From positions 8,002 through 19,690 of the forward strand of contig DCZD01000032.1 of assembly GCA_002331255.1 (NCBI GenBank): a stretch of 11,689 nucleotides of DNA, given 5' to 3'. Under the pieces are notes generated by a model, which did not search any database, had not been told where the DNA came from, and was given only the letters and a program-made list of their open reading frames with translations. A program made the translations under genes and the position numbers. Within the stretch, counting starts at the first letter, position 1. The number at the start of each line of letters is the position of its first letter. The stretch comes from Acidimicrobiaceae bacterium UBA2093. Its GTDB lineage: Bacteria > Actinomycetota > Acidimicrobiia > Acidimicrobiales > Ilumatobacteraceae. Below are positions 1-6,061 of this stretch, piece by piece.

Positions 1-1011
1 TCGTATCTACGCGCCATCACCGGTATCGGTGGGCTACTGCTTCCAGTAGCTGGAATGGTTCTCGGAGTTGTCTGTGCGCTTGCCATTAACCAGACAATCG
101 CTGTGCCGTCTGCGATCCTTCTGATCTCCATTGCACTCATCGGCGTGTTCGACTCTCTTGCCGGTGCCATCTTCGTGGCAACCTTTGGGTTAACGACCGT
201 CATCGGAGGCGGTCTTGACTCACTTGCTGCGGTTCGCGGATTTCTCGGCTTCGCCGTGTTCGCATTTGGCATACCTCTCGTCGCGGCAGCGACCCGGCCC
301 TTTAGACGCACATCCCGTGACGACAGAGGCGCATGGACTCTCGCCGTCGACGTCGTACTTCTGTCAATATTCGGAGCGTGGGCGGCAGGGACCATGTACT
401 CGATGATTCCTGCACTGATTGGTCAAGGCTCACAACCGACTGCACATGTCGACTCTGTCCACATCGTCGTCCTTGTTGCATTGCTCGTTCGATGGGCACT
501 TGAGAACATCGCCCTCTCTTTGGCTCCACAGCGGCTCCGGCTTGTCGAACTGAAGGAGCACGAAGACCCATCGTTGCTTCAGCGCATGTTTGCCACGTCT
601 GTACGTACGGTCATCTTCGTAATTGTTGCGGGCTCCTTCATCGGAAACAACTGGGCACTCTGGGTCGGGACACTGCTCTACATTGCACCCAAGATTGTTG
701 GGGAATTCTCATCGAACTGGCCGAACGTCCCGATGCTCCATCGCTTCGTTCCCCGCAACTTGCCCCGCGTCGTATTAGTTCTCTTGTTTGCACTCTGGTG
801 GGGCGCATTCATCAACAGTCAGTTCGCTGACTCTCCTGACATGTTGCTGTATGCCTTTGTACTTATGGGTGTCCCCTCACACATACTTGGTGTCATCGAC
901 TGGTTTGGTCGCGAAGGCGGCGAGTGGCCTTCAACCTTTCTTTCACGTCTTCTCGGAGTGGTGACCCTGGTTCTCGGATTTCTACTTGTGCGTGGCTACA
1001 TTCTCGGCTGA
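1..1011 (+). CDS. Polytopic integral membrane protein, 5' end outside window
   Basis: The reading frame is open from the first base of the window to the TGA at 1009-1011, giving at least 336 residues. The first in-window ATG (55) lies inside a hydrophobic stretch, so the true start is probably upstream. The protein is dominated by hydrophobic segments. I count roughly nine to ten candidate transmembrane helices, broken by a basic loop around 297-320 (RPFRRTSRDD) and a charged loop around 540-590. The last helix ends in RGYILG at the C-terminus. I recognise no catalytic or transport motif and do not assign a family. The gene ends 16 bases before the stop of the convergent aldose epimerase gene. 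The reading frame is secure and the function unknown; a transporter or an uncharacterised permease-like protein would fit equally well. Confidence 0.8.
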   Translation, partial: SYLRAITGIGGLLLPVAGMVLGVVCALAINQTIAVPSAILLISIALIGVFDSLAGAIFVATFGLTTVIGGGLDSLAAVRGFLGFAVFAFGIPLVAAATRPFRRTSRDDRGAWTLAVDVVLLSIFGAWAAGTMYSMIPALIGQGSQPTAHVDSVHIVVLVALLVRWALENIALSLAPQRLRLVELKEHEDPSLLQRMFATSVRTVIFVIVAGSFIGNNWALWVGTLLYIAPKIVGEFSSNWPNVPMLHRFVPRNLPRVVLVLLFALWWGAFINSQFADSPDMLLYAFVLMGVPSHILGVIDWFGREGGEWPSTFLSRLLGVVTLVLGFLLVRGYILG

Positions 1012-1027
1012 ATCAGTAGATAACTCT

Positions 1028-1804
1028 TCAGATCACATGAATCGTAAATGAGTGTCGTAGCGGTGTGTCTGGTGTGATCACATCGATAACACCAAAGTTC
1101 ACTCCGTTTGGCGGCCCTGACTGAGGTTCGATGCACGTCGCATGCGCAGGCTCGTCGTAGATAACCCAGTGGTCACATGAACTCTCGAGCGACACATTGA
1201 CATCCCCTATAAGAAATGGCTTAACGACACCATCGGTGAAACAGTCGTCCCATGGTGGTGATAACGGGTTCGTCACCTTCGCTGTCGTCGAATGATCATC
1301 CGCACGAACGTACATGGACCGAAAGGTGGTGTGTAGCGATGCCGGCTTCATGAACCACGGATGCCAGCCCACTTGTACAGGTGCAGGTTCATCAACTGCT
1401 ACTTCGAGTGTCATGTGGACGCCGCCATCCACGACCGACACTGAGTGCGTCACAATGCCAGAGAAAGGCCAGCCTTTTGAAGTGAGCGCACTTTTCATGA
1501 TGACAACATCGTCTGTCACGTCGACGATTCTCCATCTCGTGTCAAATGTTGTGCCGTGCAGTGCATGCGTTCCGTCATTGCAATCGAGACGAATATCCCG
1601 TCCGTTCCACAAGAACCGACCATTGGCGATTCGACCACACCATGGCACCATCGGGTAGCAGCCCCAAGAAAACACGCCATCGGCAGCATGTTCTGGACCG
1701 ACCAGCAATTCAACCCCGCGGTGCATGATGTTCGCTAACCGACCACCGTGCTCTGGCGCAACGATCGCAGTCGTATCACCGACGGAAAGCTGAATCACGC
1801 GCAT
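1028..1804 (-). CDS. Aldose 1-epimerase (galactose mutarotase-like) family protein
   Basis: This 258-residue protein has the hallmarks of the galactose mutarotase-like beta-sandwich fold: GGRLAN (20-25), PMVPWCGRI (51-59), HALHG (80-84), GWHPWF (146-151) and IEPQSGPPN (225-233). By family knowledge, the His of the HALHG region, His148 and Glu226 correspond to the substrate-binding and catalytic His/Glu residues that interconvert alpha and beta anomers of hexoses. It is shorter than GalM of E. coli (about 346 residues) but normal for the compact bacterial aldose-epimerase group, which also includes glucose-6-phosphate 1-epimerase-like proteins, so substrate is uncertain. No signal peptide is visible, suggesting a cytoplasmic enzyme. 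The ATG at 1804 has no SD sequence but a TAGGCT hexamer nine bases upstream. The gene is divergent from the lipoprotein at 1819 and convergent with the membrane protein ending at 1011. Confidence 0.9.
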   Translation of the reverse strand: MRVIQLSVGDTTAIVAPEHGGRLANIMHRGVELLVGPEHAADGVFSWGCYPMVPWCGRIANGRFLWNGRDIRLDCNDGTHALHGTTFDTRWRIVDVTDDVVIMKSALTSKGWPFSGIVTHSVSVVDGGVHMTLEVAVDEPAPVQVGWHPWFMKPASLHTTFRSMYVRADDHSTTAKVTNPLSPPWDDCFTDGVVKPFLIGDVNVSLESSCDHWVIYDEPAHATCIEPQSGPPNGVNFGVIDVITPDTPLRHSFTIHVI

Positions 1805-1809
1805 ACGCT
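1804..1809 (+). promoter_or_regulatory. Candidate -10 hexamer for near-leaderless lipoprotein gene
   Basis: TACGCT fits the TANNNT pattern of actinobacterial housekeeping -10 elements and ends nine bases before the ATG at 1819, so a transcript would have a 5' leader of only zero to three bases. No SD sequence exists upstream of this ATG. There is no convincing -35. The hexamer begins on the base pair that is the first base of the divergent epimerase start codon. Confidence 0.5.
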
Positions 1810-1813
1810 ACTG

Positions 1814-1819
1814 AGCCTA
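1814..1819 (-). promoter_or_regulatory. Candidate -10 hexamer for near-leaderless aldose epimerase gene
   Basis: Read on the minus strand this is TAGGCT (TANNNT), ending nine bases before the ATG at 1804. It mirrors the opposing TACGCT at 1804-1809 in spacing and in touching the first base of the other gene's start codon. The two -10 elements sit four bases apart, so simultaneous RNA polymerase occupancy seems impossible. No SD is present. Confidence 0.5.
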
Positions 1820-2667
1820 TGAAGCGCTTCGTATTGGCCATTGTCTGCTCGGTGGGGCTCGTTGCGTGTGGCGAAGCATCGTCTGACACCACGTCAACGG
1901 TCACGGACTCAACTGTCGCCAGAGATGCGACCGCGGAAACATCATCCACCTTGTCCTTGACGACGACCACCCTTGCAGTGTCGATGATCAACGAAAAAGC
2001 CATCGAGTGTGACGAAGATGCCATCGGTGCCGACATGAAGACCAAAGTCAAGATGGACAAGTGCACCGAGAACTTCGGTGTAGGTAACACCGACAAGAAC
2101 ACGTGGAACTGTCCAGACGATGGTTGCCGAGAGGCATCGCTATTCAAACGGGTGAATGGCAAATGGGGCACAAACACCATGTGTCGCAAAGATCAGCCAA
2201 TGGTCACGCCAATGCGCCTGTGTTACCGCACAGACAAGGCTGCTGTCGCAACTGAAGACGACGTTCTCCCGCCGAAGATTGCATGCACCTTGTGGGATGC
2301 AAACAGCGAACTTCGATTCGTTTCCTTCACCGGATGTGAACCAAGTGCCGAGGCAATCAAAGAATCTCTAACCCGCAAGTGCCAGGGCGAGTGGGTGCAG
2401 AATGAGTACCTCCCATTTGAGACCTGCGATAGCGGCACCATGGTGAAGCGCGCACAGAAGGTCATGAAAGCAGCAGGTTTGACGACCGAGCTCGACGGCT
2501 TCTACGGATCAAACAACGCCAAGCAAATCGCCGACTTCCAAACGAAGAATGGCCTTCGCAAAACCGGCATGCTCGATATCGACACGTGGAAGAAGCTCAT
2601 CGCGGTGGCACCGGCGAAGGGCACCGACCGTGACGGCGACGGAGTCATCACCCCCGACGAGATGTAG
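1819..2667 (+). CDS. Secreted lipoprotein with Cys-rich region, peptidoglycan-binding domain and C-terminal EF-hand loop
   Basis: The 282-residue product starts with a lipoprotein signal peptide: basic MKR, hydrophobic core, and lipobox LVAC with Cys17 as the lipidated residue. A Ser/Thr-rich linker (about 21-55) follows. Residues 56-205 hold ten cysteines (64, 82, 98, 103, 122, 135, 156, 173, 188, 203), enough for five disulfides in an extracytoplasmic domain I do not recognise. Residues about 208-262 match the PG_binding_1 fold (VKRAQKVMKAAGL, LDGFYGSNNAKQIADFQ, GLRKTGMLDIDTWKKL), which binds peptidoglycan. The extreme C-terminus, DRDGDGVITPDE (270-281), is a textbook Ca2+-binding EF-hand loop with Asp/Asp/Asp/Ile/Glu at positions 1/3/5/8/12. 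The protein is probably membrane-anchored and wall-attached, with a structural or sensory role. Start chosen because it begins the signal peptide; no SD is present. Confidence 0.85.
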   Translation: MKRFVLAIVCSVGLVACGEASSDTTSTVTDSTVARDATAETSSTLSLTTTTLAVSMINEKAIECDEDAIGADMKTKVKMDKCTENFGVGNTDKNTWNCPDDGCREASLFKRVNGKWGTNTMCRKDQPMVTPMRLCYRTDKAAVATEDDVLPPKIACTLWDANSELRFVSFTGCEPSAEAIKESLTRKCQGEWVQNEYLPFETCDSGTMVKRAQKVMKAAGLTTELDGFYGSNNAKQIADFQTKNGLRKTGMLDIDTWKKLIAVAPAKGTDRDGDGVITPDEM

Positions 2668-2668
2668 G

Positions 2669-2689
2669 TCTGCCACCTAAAGTGGCAGA
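2669..2689. promoter_or_regulatory. Perfect inverted repeat overlapping a candidate -10 of the SDR gene
   Basis: Arms TCTGCCAC (2669-2676) and GTGGCAGA (2682-2689) are perfectly complementary around CTAAA. The spacer and right arm contain TAAAGT (2678-2683), a TANNNT -10 candidate that would start transcription near 2690, before the SD at 2697-2702. This geometry suits a repressor operator of TetR or similar type. Alternatively it is a short hairpin ending the lipoprotein transcript, but no T-tract follows. An eight-base repeat of this kind can occur by chance once or so in a window this size, so position is the main argument. Confidence 0.4.
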
Positions 2690-2696
2690 AGTCGAC

Positions 2697-2702
2697 GGGG
2701 AG
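2697..2702 (+). promoter_or_regulatory. Ribosome binding site of the SDR gene
   Basis: GGGGAG lies five bases before the ATG at 2708 and decides the start. It contrasts with the SD-less genes at 1804, 1819, 4617, 6075 and 11505. Confidence 0.7.
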
Positions 2703-2707
2703 ACAAC

Positions 2708-3640
2708 ATGAGTGACATTCGGTTCGACGGCAAGGTCGTCGTCATCACCGGTGCAGGCCGAAACTTGGGGCGCGAGTATGCGTTGGCATTCGCCGCCCGT
2801 GGCGCGATGGTCGTGGTGAATGACCTTGGAGTTGGCATTAGCGACACCGATGGGAACGCCCCCCCACCTGAGGTGAACCCCGCAGATGAAGTCGTCGCTG
2901 AGATCATCGCAGCAGGCGGCCAAGCGGTCGCAAACTACGACACCATCGCGACTCCTGAAGGTGGGCGCGCAATCATCCAGACGGCTCTCACTGCATTCGG
3001 CACTGTCGACGTCGTTGTCAACAATGCCGGTCAGGTACGCATGGCTCCGTTCGAAGACTTTCCCGAAGAGAGCATTGACGCACTACTCAACACACAACTT
3101 CGTGGAACATTGAATGTCAGTCGCCCTGCATGGAAGGTGATGCGTGAAAAGGGCGGCGGACGATTCGTCAATGTGTCCTCTGGTGCGGCCTTCGGCGGCG
3201 TTCCGAACGGTTCGGTCTATGGCATGGCAAAGATGGGCGCAATCGGACTCACACGTGGCATGGCGGCCGAGGGAAAACCGCACGGCATCGTGTGCAACAT
3301 CATTGCTCCGTACGCGAAGACCCGACCCGGTTCAGGTTTTGGTCCAATCCCTTGGTCTGAAGAACTTCAAGAGTGGTTACACCCCAAGTATGTGTCACCT
3401 TTGGTGTTGTGGCTCGCTCACGATTCGTGTCCGCACACAGGCGAGACATTCTCCGTTGGTGGCGGCTGGTACGCCGGCATGAACATCACGCTTGCCCCCG
3501 GACTCACCTCGCGTGACGATTCACCAGACATCTTCATTGGCCATGAACAAGATCTGTTCAGCGGTGATCATTCAATTGTCACTCCACACGCGTCACAAGC
3601 TGTTCGAAATTTGCTGAAGGGTTTTCGCGGACCTACATGA
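2708..3640 (+). CDS. Short-chain dehydrogenase/reductase, HSD17B4/MFE-2-like
   Basis: This 310-residue protein is a classical SDR (Rossmann fold). It shows the cofactor motif TGAGRNLG (14-21), an Asp at the end of beta-2 (VVVNDLG, Asp39, favouring NAD over NADP), NNAG (105-108), catalytic Ser158, Tyr171 and Lys175 (YGMAK) with the usual 13-residue Ser-Tyr spacing, and Asn128 in the helix-4 region. The opening GREYALAFAARGA and VVVNDLG with a long insertion after it resemble the (3R)-hydroxyacyl-CoA dehydrogenase domain of multifunctional enzyme type 2 and 17-beta-HSD type 4, so a hydroxyacyl-CoA or steroid-like substrate is plausible but inferred. The extra C-terminal tail (about 262-310) exceeds a minimal SDR. 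Oddity: Asn19 replaces the middle Gly of TGxxxGxG. The stop overlaps the next start by four bases (ATGA), implying translational coupling. Confidence 0.88.
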   Translation: MSDIRFDGKVVVITGAGRNLGREYALAFAARGAMVVVNDLGVGISDTDGNAPPPEVNPADEVVAEIIAAGGQAVANYDTIATPEGGRAIIQTALTAFGTVDVVVNNAGQVRMAPFEDFPEESIDALLNTQLRGTLNVSRPAWKVMREKGGGRFVNVSSGAAFGGVPNGSVYGMAKMGAIGLTRGMAAEGKPHGIVCNIIAPYAKTRPGSGFGPIPWSEELQEWLHPKYVSPLVLWLAHDSCPHTGETFSVGGGWYAGMNITLAPGLTSRDDSPDIFIGHEQDLFSGDHSIVTPHASQAVRNLLKGFRGPT

Positions 3641-3819
3641 GTCGTCGGTTACACCCTGATGTCGTCCGAGCACACGACGATGCTGTAGCTAAAGGTCTCG
3701 ACTTCTACATTGACCCGCACAACAAACTTCTTGTGATGACACGCTTACATCACGAAAGCCGTGGTTCTTGTTGCCACAACGGCTGTCGTCACTGCCCGTA
3801 CGAAGACTTCGAGAAATGA
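3637..3819 (+). CDS. Small Cys-cluster protein, DUF5522-like
   Basis: The 60-residue product ends with CCHNGCRHCPY (45-55), a four-cysteine cluster (Cys45, 46, 50, 53) typical of the uncharacterised DUF5522 family, usually preceded as here by a short basic, His-containing segment (LLVMTRLHHESRG). The cluster suggests metal or Fe-S binding but function is unknown. The start overlaps the SDR stop (ATGA at 3637-3640), so it is read from the same mRNA, probably by termination-reinitiation. A strong terminator follows two bases after the stop. The motif match makes this a real gene despite its size. Whether its job relates to the SDR cannot be told from the sequence. Confidence 0.8.
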   Translation: MSRRLHPDVVRAHDDAVAKGLDFYIDPHNKLLVMTRLHHESRGSCCHNGCRHCPYEDFEK

Positions 3820-3820
3820 A

Positions 3821-3849
3821 AAAGGGTGCGGGCTTGGCCCGCACCCTTT
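3821..3849. terminator. Bidirectional intrinsic terminator between convergent genes
   Basis: Arms AAAGGGTGCGGGC (3821-3833) and GCCCGCACCCTTT (3837-3849) form a perfect 13-bp stem with a three-base loop. The right arm ends in TTT on the plus strand; on the minus strand the hairpin is followed by a run of five T (3820-3824 complement). It therefore serves both the SDR/DUF5522 operon and the fasciclin gene whose stop is at 3872. Confidence 0.92.
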
Positions 3850-3871
3850 CCCTACGGAATGAATCTGTGGA

Positions 3872-4471
3872 TTAGCCCTGCATTGACATTGGCAGAATTA
3901 CTGCGTCGATGACGTGAATGACGCCATTGCTTGCCTCGACGTCAGCGGTGGTCACGTTTGCAACTGTTGCGCCAACTGTGAATGACACTGCGCCATCCTT
4001 GCTCGAAACGGTTAACTTCTCGCCACCGAGGGTGTCGGCCTGCATGCCATCGAGAGCAGCGGTGTCTGCTGCCAGAACCTTGCCCGAGATGACGTGCGCT
4101 TGAAGGACTGCTGTCAGACCGTCGAGGTCTTTGGCGAGTTCTTCCTTCAACTGCTCGAGGGTGGCACCTTCGCCGAGGAGCTGCGCTGCAAGTGCTTCGA
4201 ATGCAGCATCAGTTGGCGCAAGAACGGTCAGCGGTCCTTCACCAGCAAGTGCGGTGTCGAGGCCTGCGAGCGTTGCGGCTTCAAGCAAGAATCCGAATGA
4301 TCCATTTGCTGATGCAACTTCAACGATGTTGCCGGGTGTCTCGGCCGCCATTGTGGTGTCAGTCGCTGCCATCGTGGTGTCGCTGGCCGCGTTGTCATCG
4401 TCACTGCCGCAGGCGGCAAGTCCGATGACCATGACAGAAGCAGCCAAAGCTGCAATGAGGTTCTTTTTCAT
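3872..4471 (-). CDS. Fasciclin (FAS1) domain lipoprotein
   Basis: This 199-residue protein begins with a lipoprotein signal peptide (MKKN, hydrophobic core, lipobox LAAC, lipidated Cys21). An acidic and Thr/Ala-rich linker (22-47) contains a duplicated DTTMAA unit. One FAS1 domain fills about 48-197: the H1 motif TVLAPTDAAF (82-91), the central LQAHVISGKV (123-132, with His126) and the H2 motif GVIHVIDAVILP (183-194). FAS1 domains act in cell adhesion and surface protein interaction. A single-domain lipoprotein like this is anchored on the outer face of the membrane. The ATG at 4471 is set by a strong SD, AAGGAG, six bases upstream, and by the signal peptide. The gene is divergent from the MarR gene at 4617 and ends at the shared terminator. 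By family knowledge such proteins are often abundant; no enzymatic role is expected. Confidence 0.93.
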   Translation of the reverse strand: MKKNLIAALAASVMVIGLAACGSDDDNAASDTTMAATDTTMAAETPGNIVEVASANGSFGFLLEAATLAGLDTALAGEGPLTVLAPTDAAFEALAAQLLGEGATLEQLKEELAKDLDGLTAVLQAHVISGKVLAADTAALDGMQADTLGGEKLTVSSKDGAVSFTVGATVANVTTADVEASNGVIHVIDAVILPMSMQG

Positions 4472-4477
4472 GTGTTT

Positions 4478-4499
4478 CTCCTTGGGGGGATGTGGGGGG
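4478..4499 (-). promoter_or_regulatory. SD of fasciclin gene preceded by two C6 runs
   Basis: On the minus strand AAGGAG (4483-4478) lies six bases before the ATG. Immediately upstream are two runs of six C (4489-4484 and 4499-4494), seen as G6 runs on the plus strand and separated by four bases. The SD is well supported; any role for the runs is speculative. Confidence 0.7.
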
Positions 4500-4601
4500 T
4501 GAGAATTGCTCAGAAGTGACGCAAATCCCTTCTACAGACTGCACCACTAGTTCCAGCATGGTCTAATTGTGCGCTGAACAACACCTTGAATTGAACAGAA
4601 G

Positions 4602-4607
4602 TAGCAT
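4602..4607 (+). promoter_or_regulatory. Candidate -10 hexamer for near-leaderless MarR gene
   Basis: TAGCAT (TANNNT) ends nine bases before the ATG at 4617, the same spacing as at 1804-1819, and there is no SD. The intergenic region 4484-4616 holds no other clear feature except the repeated TTGAA-type bases at 4586-4596, too irregular to call an operator. Confidence 0.45.
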
Positions 4608-4616
4608 TGTCCCGCT

Positions 4617-5117
4617 ATGGGATCGATTCGTACTCCGGTCGATGTGGACAGCCAAGAACACCTTGAGCTCATTGCCCGAGTAGGCCTCTCGTGGCGTGAA
4701 TTACGCCGGGCGGCGACCACCACCCTCATGCGTGAACACATCTTTGGTACTGGCGACGGTGCACTCGAGCCAGGGCAAATGGACACTCTGGATCTGCTTG
4801 TTCAACAGCCCTCATGGCGTATGGGAGACCTTGCCGAGAAGCTGCGCGTTGATCCGAGCACTGCAACACGTGCCGTGCAACGACTGGTGAACATGGGGCT
4901 TGCAGAGCGATTGAGTGGCAAAGATGACGGCCGAGTAGTCCAAGTCGCAGTGACAGATGACGGCAGGAAAAGACACAACTTGGTCAGTTCTCGCCGATTG
5001 GAGTTAATGAAAGTCATCTTCAAGAATTTCACTGAAGAAGAACGTGTCGATCTTGCGCATCTATTGGAGAAGCTCGTCGCTTCCATTGACTCGGCACTGA
5101 AAGAAGTCTCCACCTAA
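4617..5117 (+). CDS. MarR-family transcriptional regulator
   Basis: The 166-residue product has the MarR winged-helix layout: an N-terminal dimerisation helix (about 15-45), then EPGQMDTLDLL (51-61), a helix-turn-helix with RMGDLAEKLRVDPSTATRAV (68-87), recognition helix about 80-92, and a wing with DDGRVVQVAVTDDGRK (103-118), followed by long C-terminal dimerisation helices. By family knowledge it binds palindromic operators as a dimer and is released by small ligands or oxidation. This protein has no cysteine, so a thiol-redox switch inside it is excluded. The start is SD-less with a TAGCAT hexamer nine bases upstream. It precedes the SigR-type sigma gene by 58 bases and diverges from the fasciclin lipoprotein gene; either is a candidate target, along with itself, but this is inference. 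Confidence 0.92.
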   Translation: MGSIRTPVDVDSQEHLELIARVGLSWRELRRAATTTLMREHIFGTGDGALEPGQMDTLDLLVQQPSWRMGDLAEKLRVDPSTATRAVQRLVNMGLAERLSGKDDGRVVQVAVTDDGRKRHNLVSSRRLELMKVIFKNFTEEERVDLAHLLEKLVASIDSALKEVST

Positions 5118-5157
5118 CATCGCATTCACGACACGGGCATGTCCCGAACAAGCGACA

Positions 5158-5174
5158 CAGAGAGGAGGTCTCTG
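5158..5174 (+). promoter_or_regulatory. SD of sigma gene inside the loop of a perfect 6-bp inverted repeat
   Basis: CAGAGA (5158-5163) and TCTCTG (5169-5174) are complementary around a five-base loop that is exactly GGAGG, the SD core for the ATG at 5176. The SD itself (GAGGAGG, 5162-5168, seven bases from the ATG) is strong. The hairpin would present the SD in its loop and end one base before the start codon. Regulatory meaning is unproven. Confidence 0.5.
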
Positions 5175-5175
5175 C

Positions 5176-5778
5176 ATGGCTGATCGTGAAGAATTTGTCG
5201 AACAGGCGATGCAGTATGCGTCTCACCTCTACCCCGTTGCCCTGCGCATGACCCGCAATCGCTCGGACGCAGAAGACCTCGTGCAAGAGACCTTCCTCAA
5301 AGCGTGGCGGAGTTTTTCAACCTTCCATGAGGGAACAAACCTGCGTGCATGGTTGTTTCGCATCATGACGAACACCTTCATCAACAATTACAGAGCGAAG
5401 CAGCGCCGTCCGGAGGAAGAAGGCCTCGAGGAAGTCGAGGACTTGTATCTCTACAGGCGGCTGAATACTTTCGACCAGAGCCGCATGTCGGCGAGTGCCG
5501 AAGACCAGATGATGGACCTGTTCCCCGACGAAGACATTCGTGAAGCCCTCGAGGAACTGCCCGAGGTCTTCCGCATGCCAGTGCTATTGGCCGATGTCGA
5601 AGGCTTTTCCTACAAGGAAATCGCCGACATCCTGGATGTGCCGATCGGGACGGTCATGAGTCGGCTCTCTCGGGGAAGAAAAGCGATGCACAAATCGTTG
5701 TACGAGTACGCGGTGCGACGTGGCCTGACTCAACCCCCCGAAGGCAACGGCCGCACCAATCAATCGACCATCAACTAG
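5176..5778 (+). CDS. sigR: ECF RNA polymerase sigma factor, SigR/SigH type
   Basis: The 200-residue protein has sigma region 2 at about 14-78, including region 2.2 with DAEDLVQETFLKAWRSF (31-47) and the promoter-melting segment LRAWLFRIMTNTFINNYR (56-73). An acidic linker (80-120) leads to region 4 at about 120-175 (ALEELPEVFRMPVLLADVEG, FSYKEIADILDVPIGTVMSR) for -35 recognition. The FHEGTNLRAWLFRIMTNTFIN stretch and the pairing with an RsrA-like anti-sigma resemble Streptomyces SigR and mycobacterial SigH, which direct thiol-oxidative and heat stress genes. Its own upstream region shows no GGAAT-N18-GTT SigR-type promoter that I can find, so autoregulation as in Streptomyces is not evident. 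A strong SD in a hairpin loop precedes the ATG. The anti-sigma gene starts 22 bases after its stop. Symbol assigned by family and context. Confidence 0.92.
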   Translation: MADREEFVEQAMQYASHLYPVALRMTRNRSDAEDLVQETFLKAWRSFSTFHEGTNLRAWLFRIMTNTFINNYRAKQRRPEEEGLEEVEDLYLYRRLNTFDQSRMSASAEDQMMDLFPDEDIREALEELPEVFRMPVLLADVEGFSYKEIADILDVPIGTVMSRLSRGRKAMHKSLYEYAVRRGLTQPPEGNGRTNQSTIN

Positions 5779-5800
5779 ACCCGCACTGGAGCCGCCACAC

Positions 5801-6046
5801 ATGTCGAACTGTGACGAGACACTCGAAGAACTTCAGCGGTTTCTCGACAAAGAGCTGCCCGATGGCATGTTGCAGACTATTCAGACACACCTCGGCGCGT
5901 GCACGGACTGTCTCCAGGCGTTTGAATTCCATGCCGAATTGCGCACGGTGATTGCACGAAAGGTGCGTTCAGAGGAGATGCCAGAAGGCCTCATGGACAA
6001 GATCCGTGGGTGTTTCGGCGACGACCTCACCGAGGAAAAGCCGTAG
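5801..6046 (+). CDS. rsrA: Zinc-binding anti-sigma factor, RsrA-like
   Basis: This 81-residue protein carries the ZAS signature: Cys4, then His30-x3-Cys34-x2-Cys37. The Cys4-His30 spacing of 26 equals that of Cys11-His37 in Streptomyces RsrA, and FLDKELPD matches the corresponding FLDKEMPD-type segment. By family knowledge the reduced zinc form sequesters the sigma factor, and disulfide formation on oxidation releases it. The second cysteine pair of RsrA (about 61-62) is absent; instead Cys71 lies in KIRGCFGDD near the C-terminus. No transmembrane segment, so it is cytoplasmic. A modest SD (GGAG, 5788-5791) precedes the ATG. The gene lies directly downstream of its cognate sigma gene, probably on one mRNA. 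Confidence 0.9.
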   Translation: MSNCDETLEELQRFLDKELPDGMLQTIQTHLGACTDCLQAFEFHAELRTVIARKVRSEEMPEGLMDKIRGCFGDDLTEEKP

Positions 6047-6061
6047 CGCGGGTTGCACGGC

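Noticed and set aside
1012..1027. Terminator between the first two convergent genes
   Set aside because: Only a five-base CTGAA/TTCAG pairing with a 14-base loop is visible.
5134..5146. CGGG-CATGT-CCCG inverted repeat after the MarR gene
   Set aside because: Only four-base arms and no T-run; too weak to call a terminator or operator.
5118..5175. SigR-type autoregulatory promoter (GGAAT-N18-GTT) before sigR
   Set aside because: No GGAAT with a correctly spaced GTT is present; the nearest resemblance, GGGCAT at 5135, has no GTT partner.
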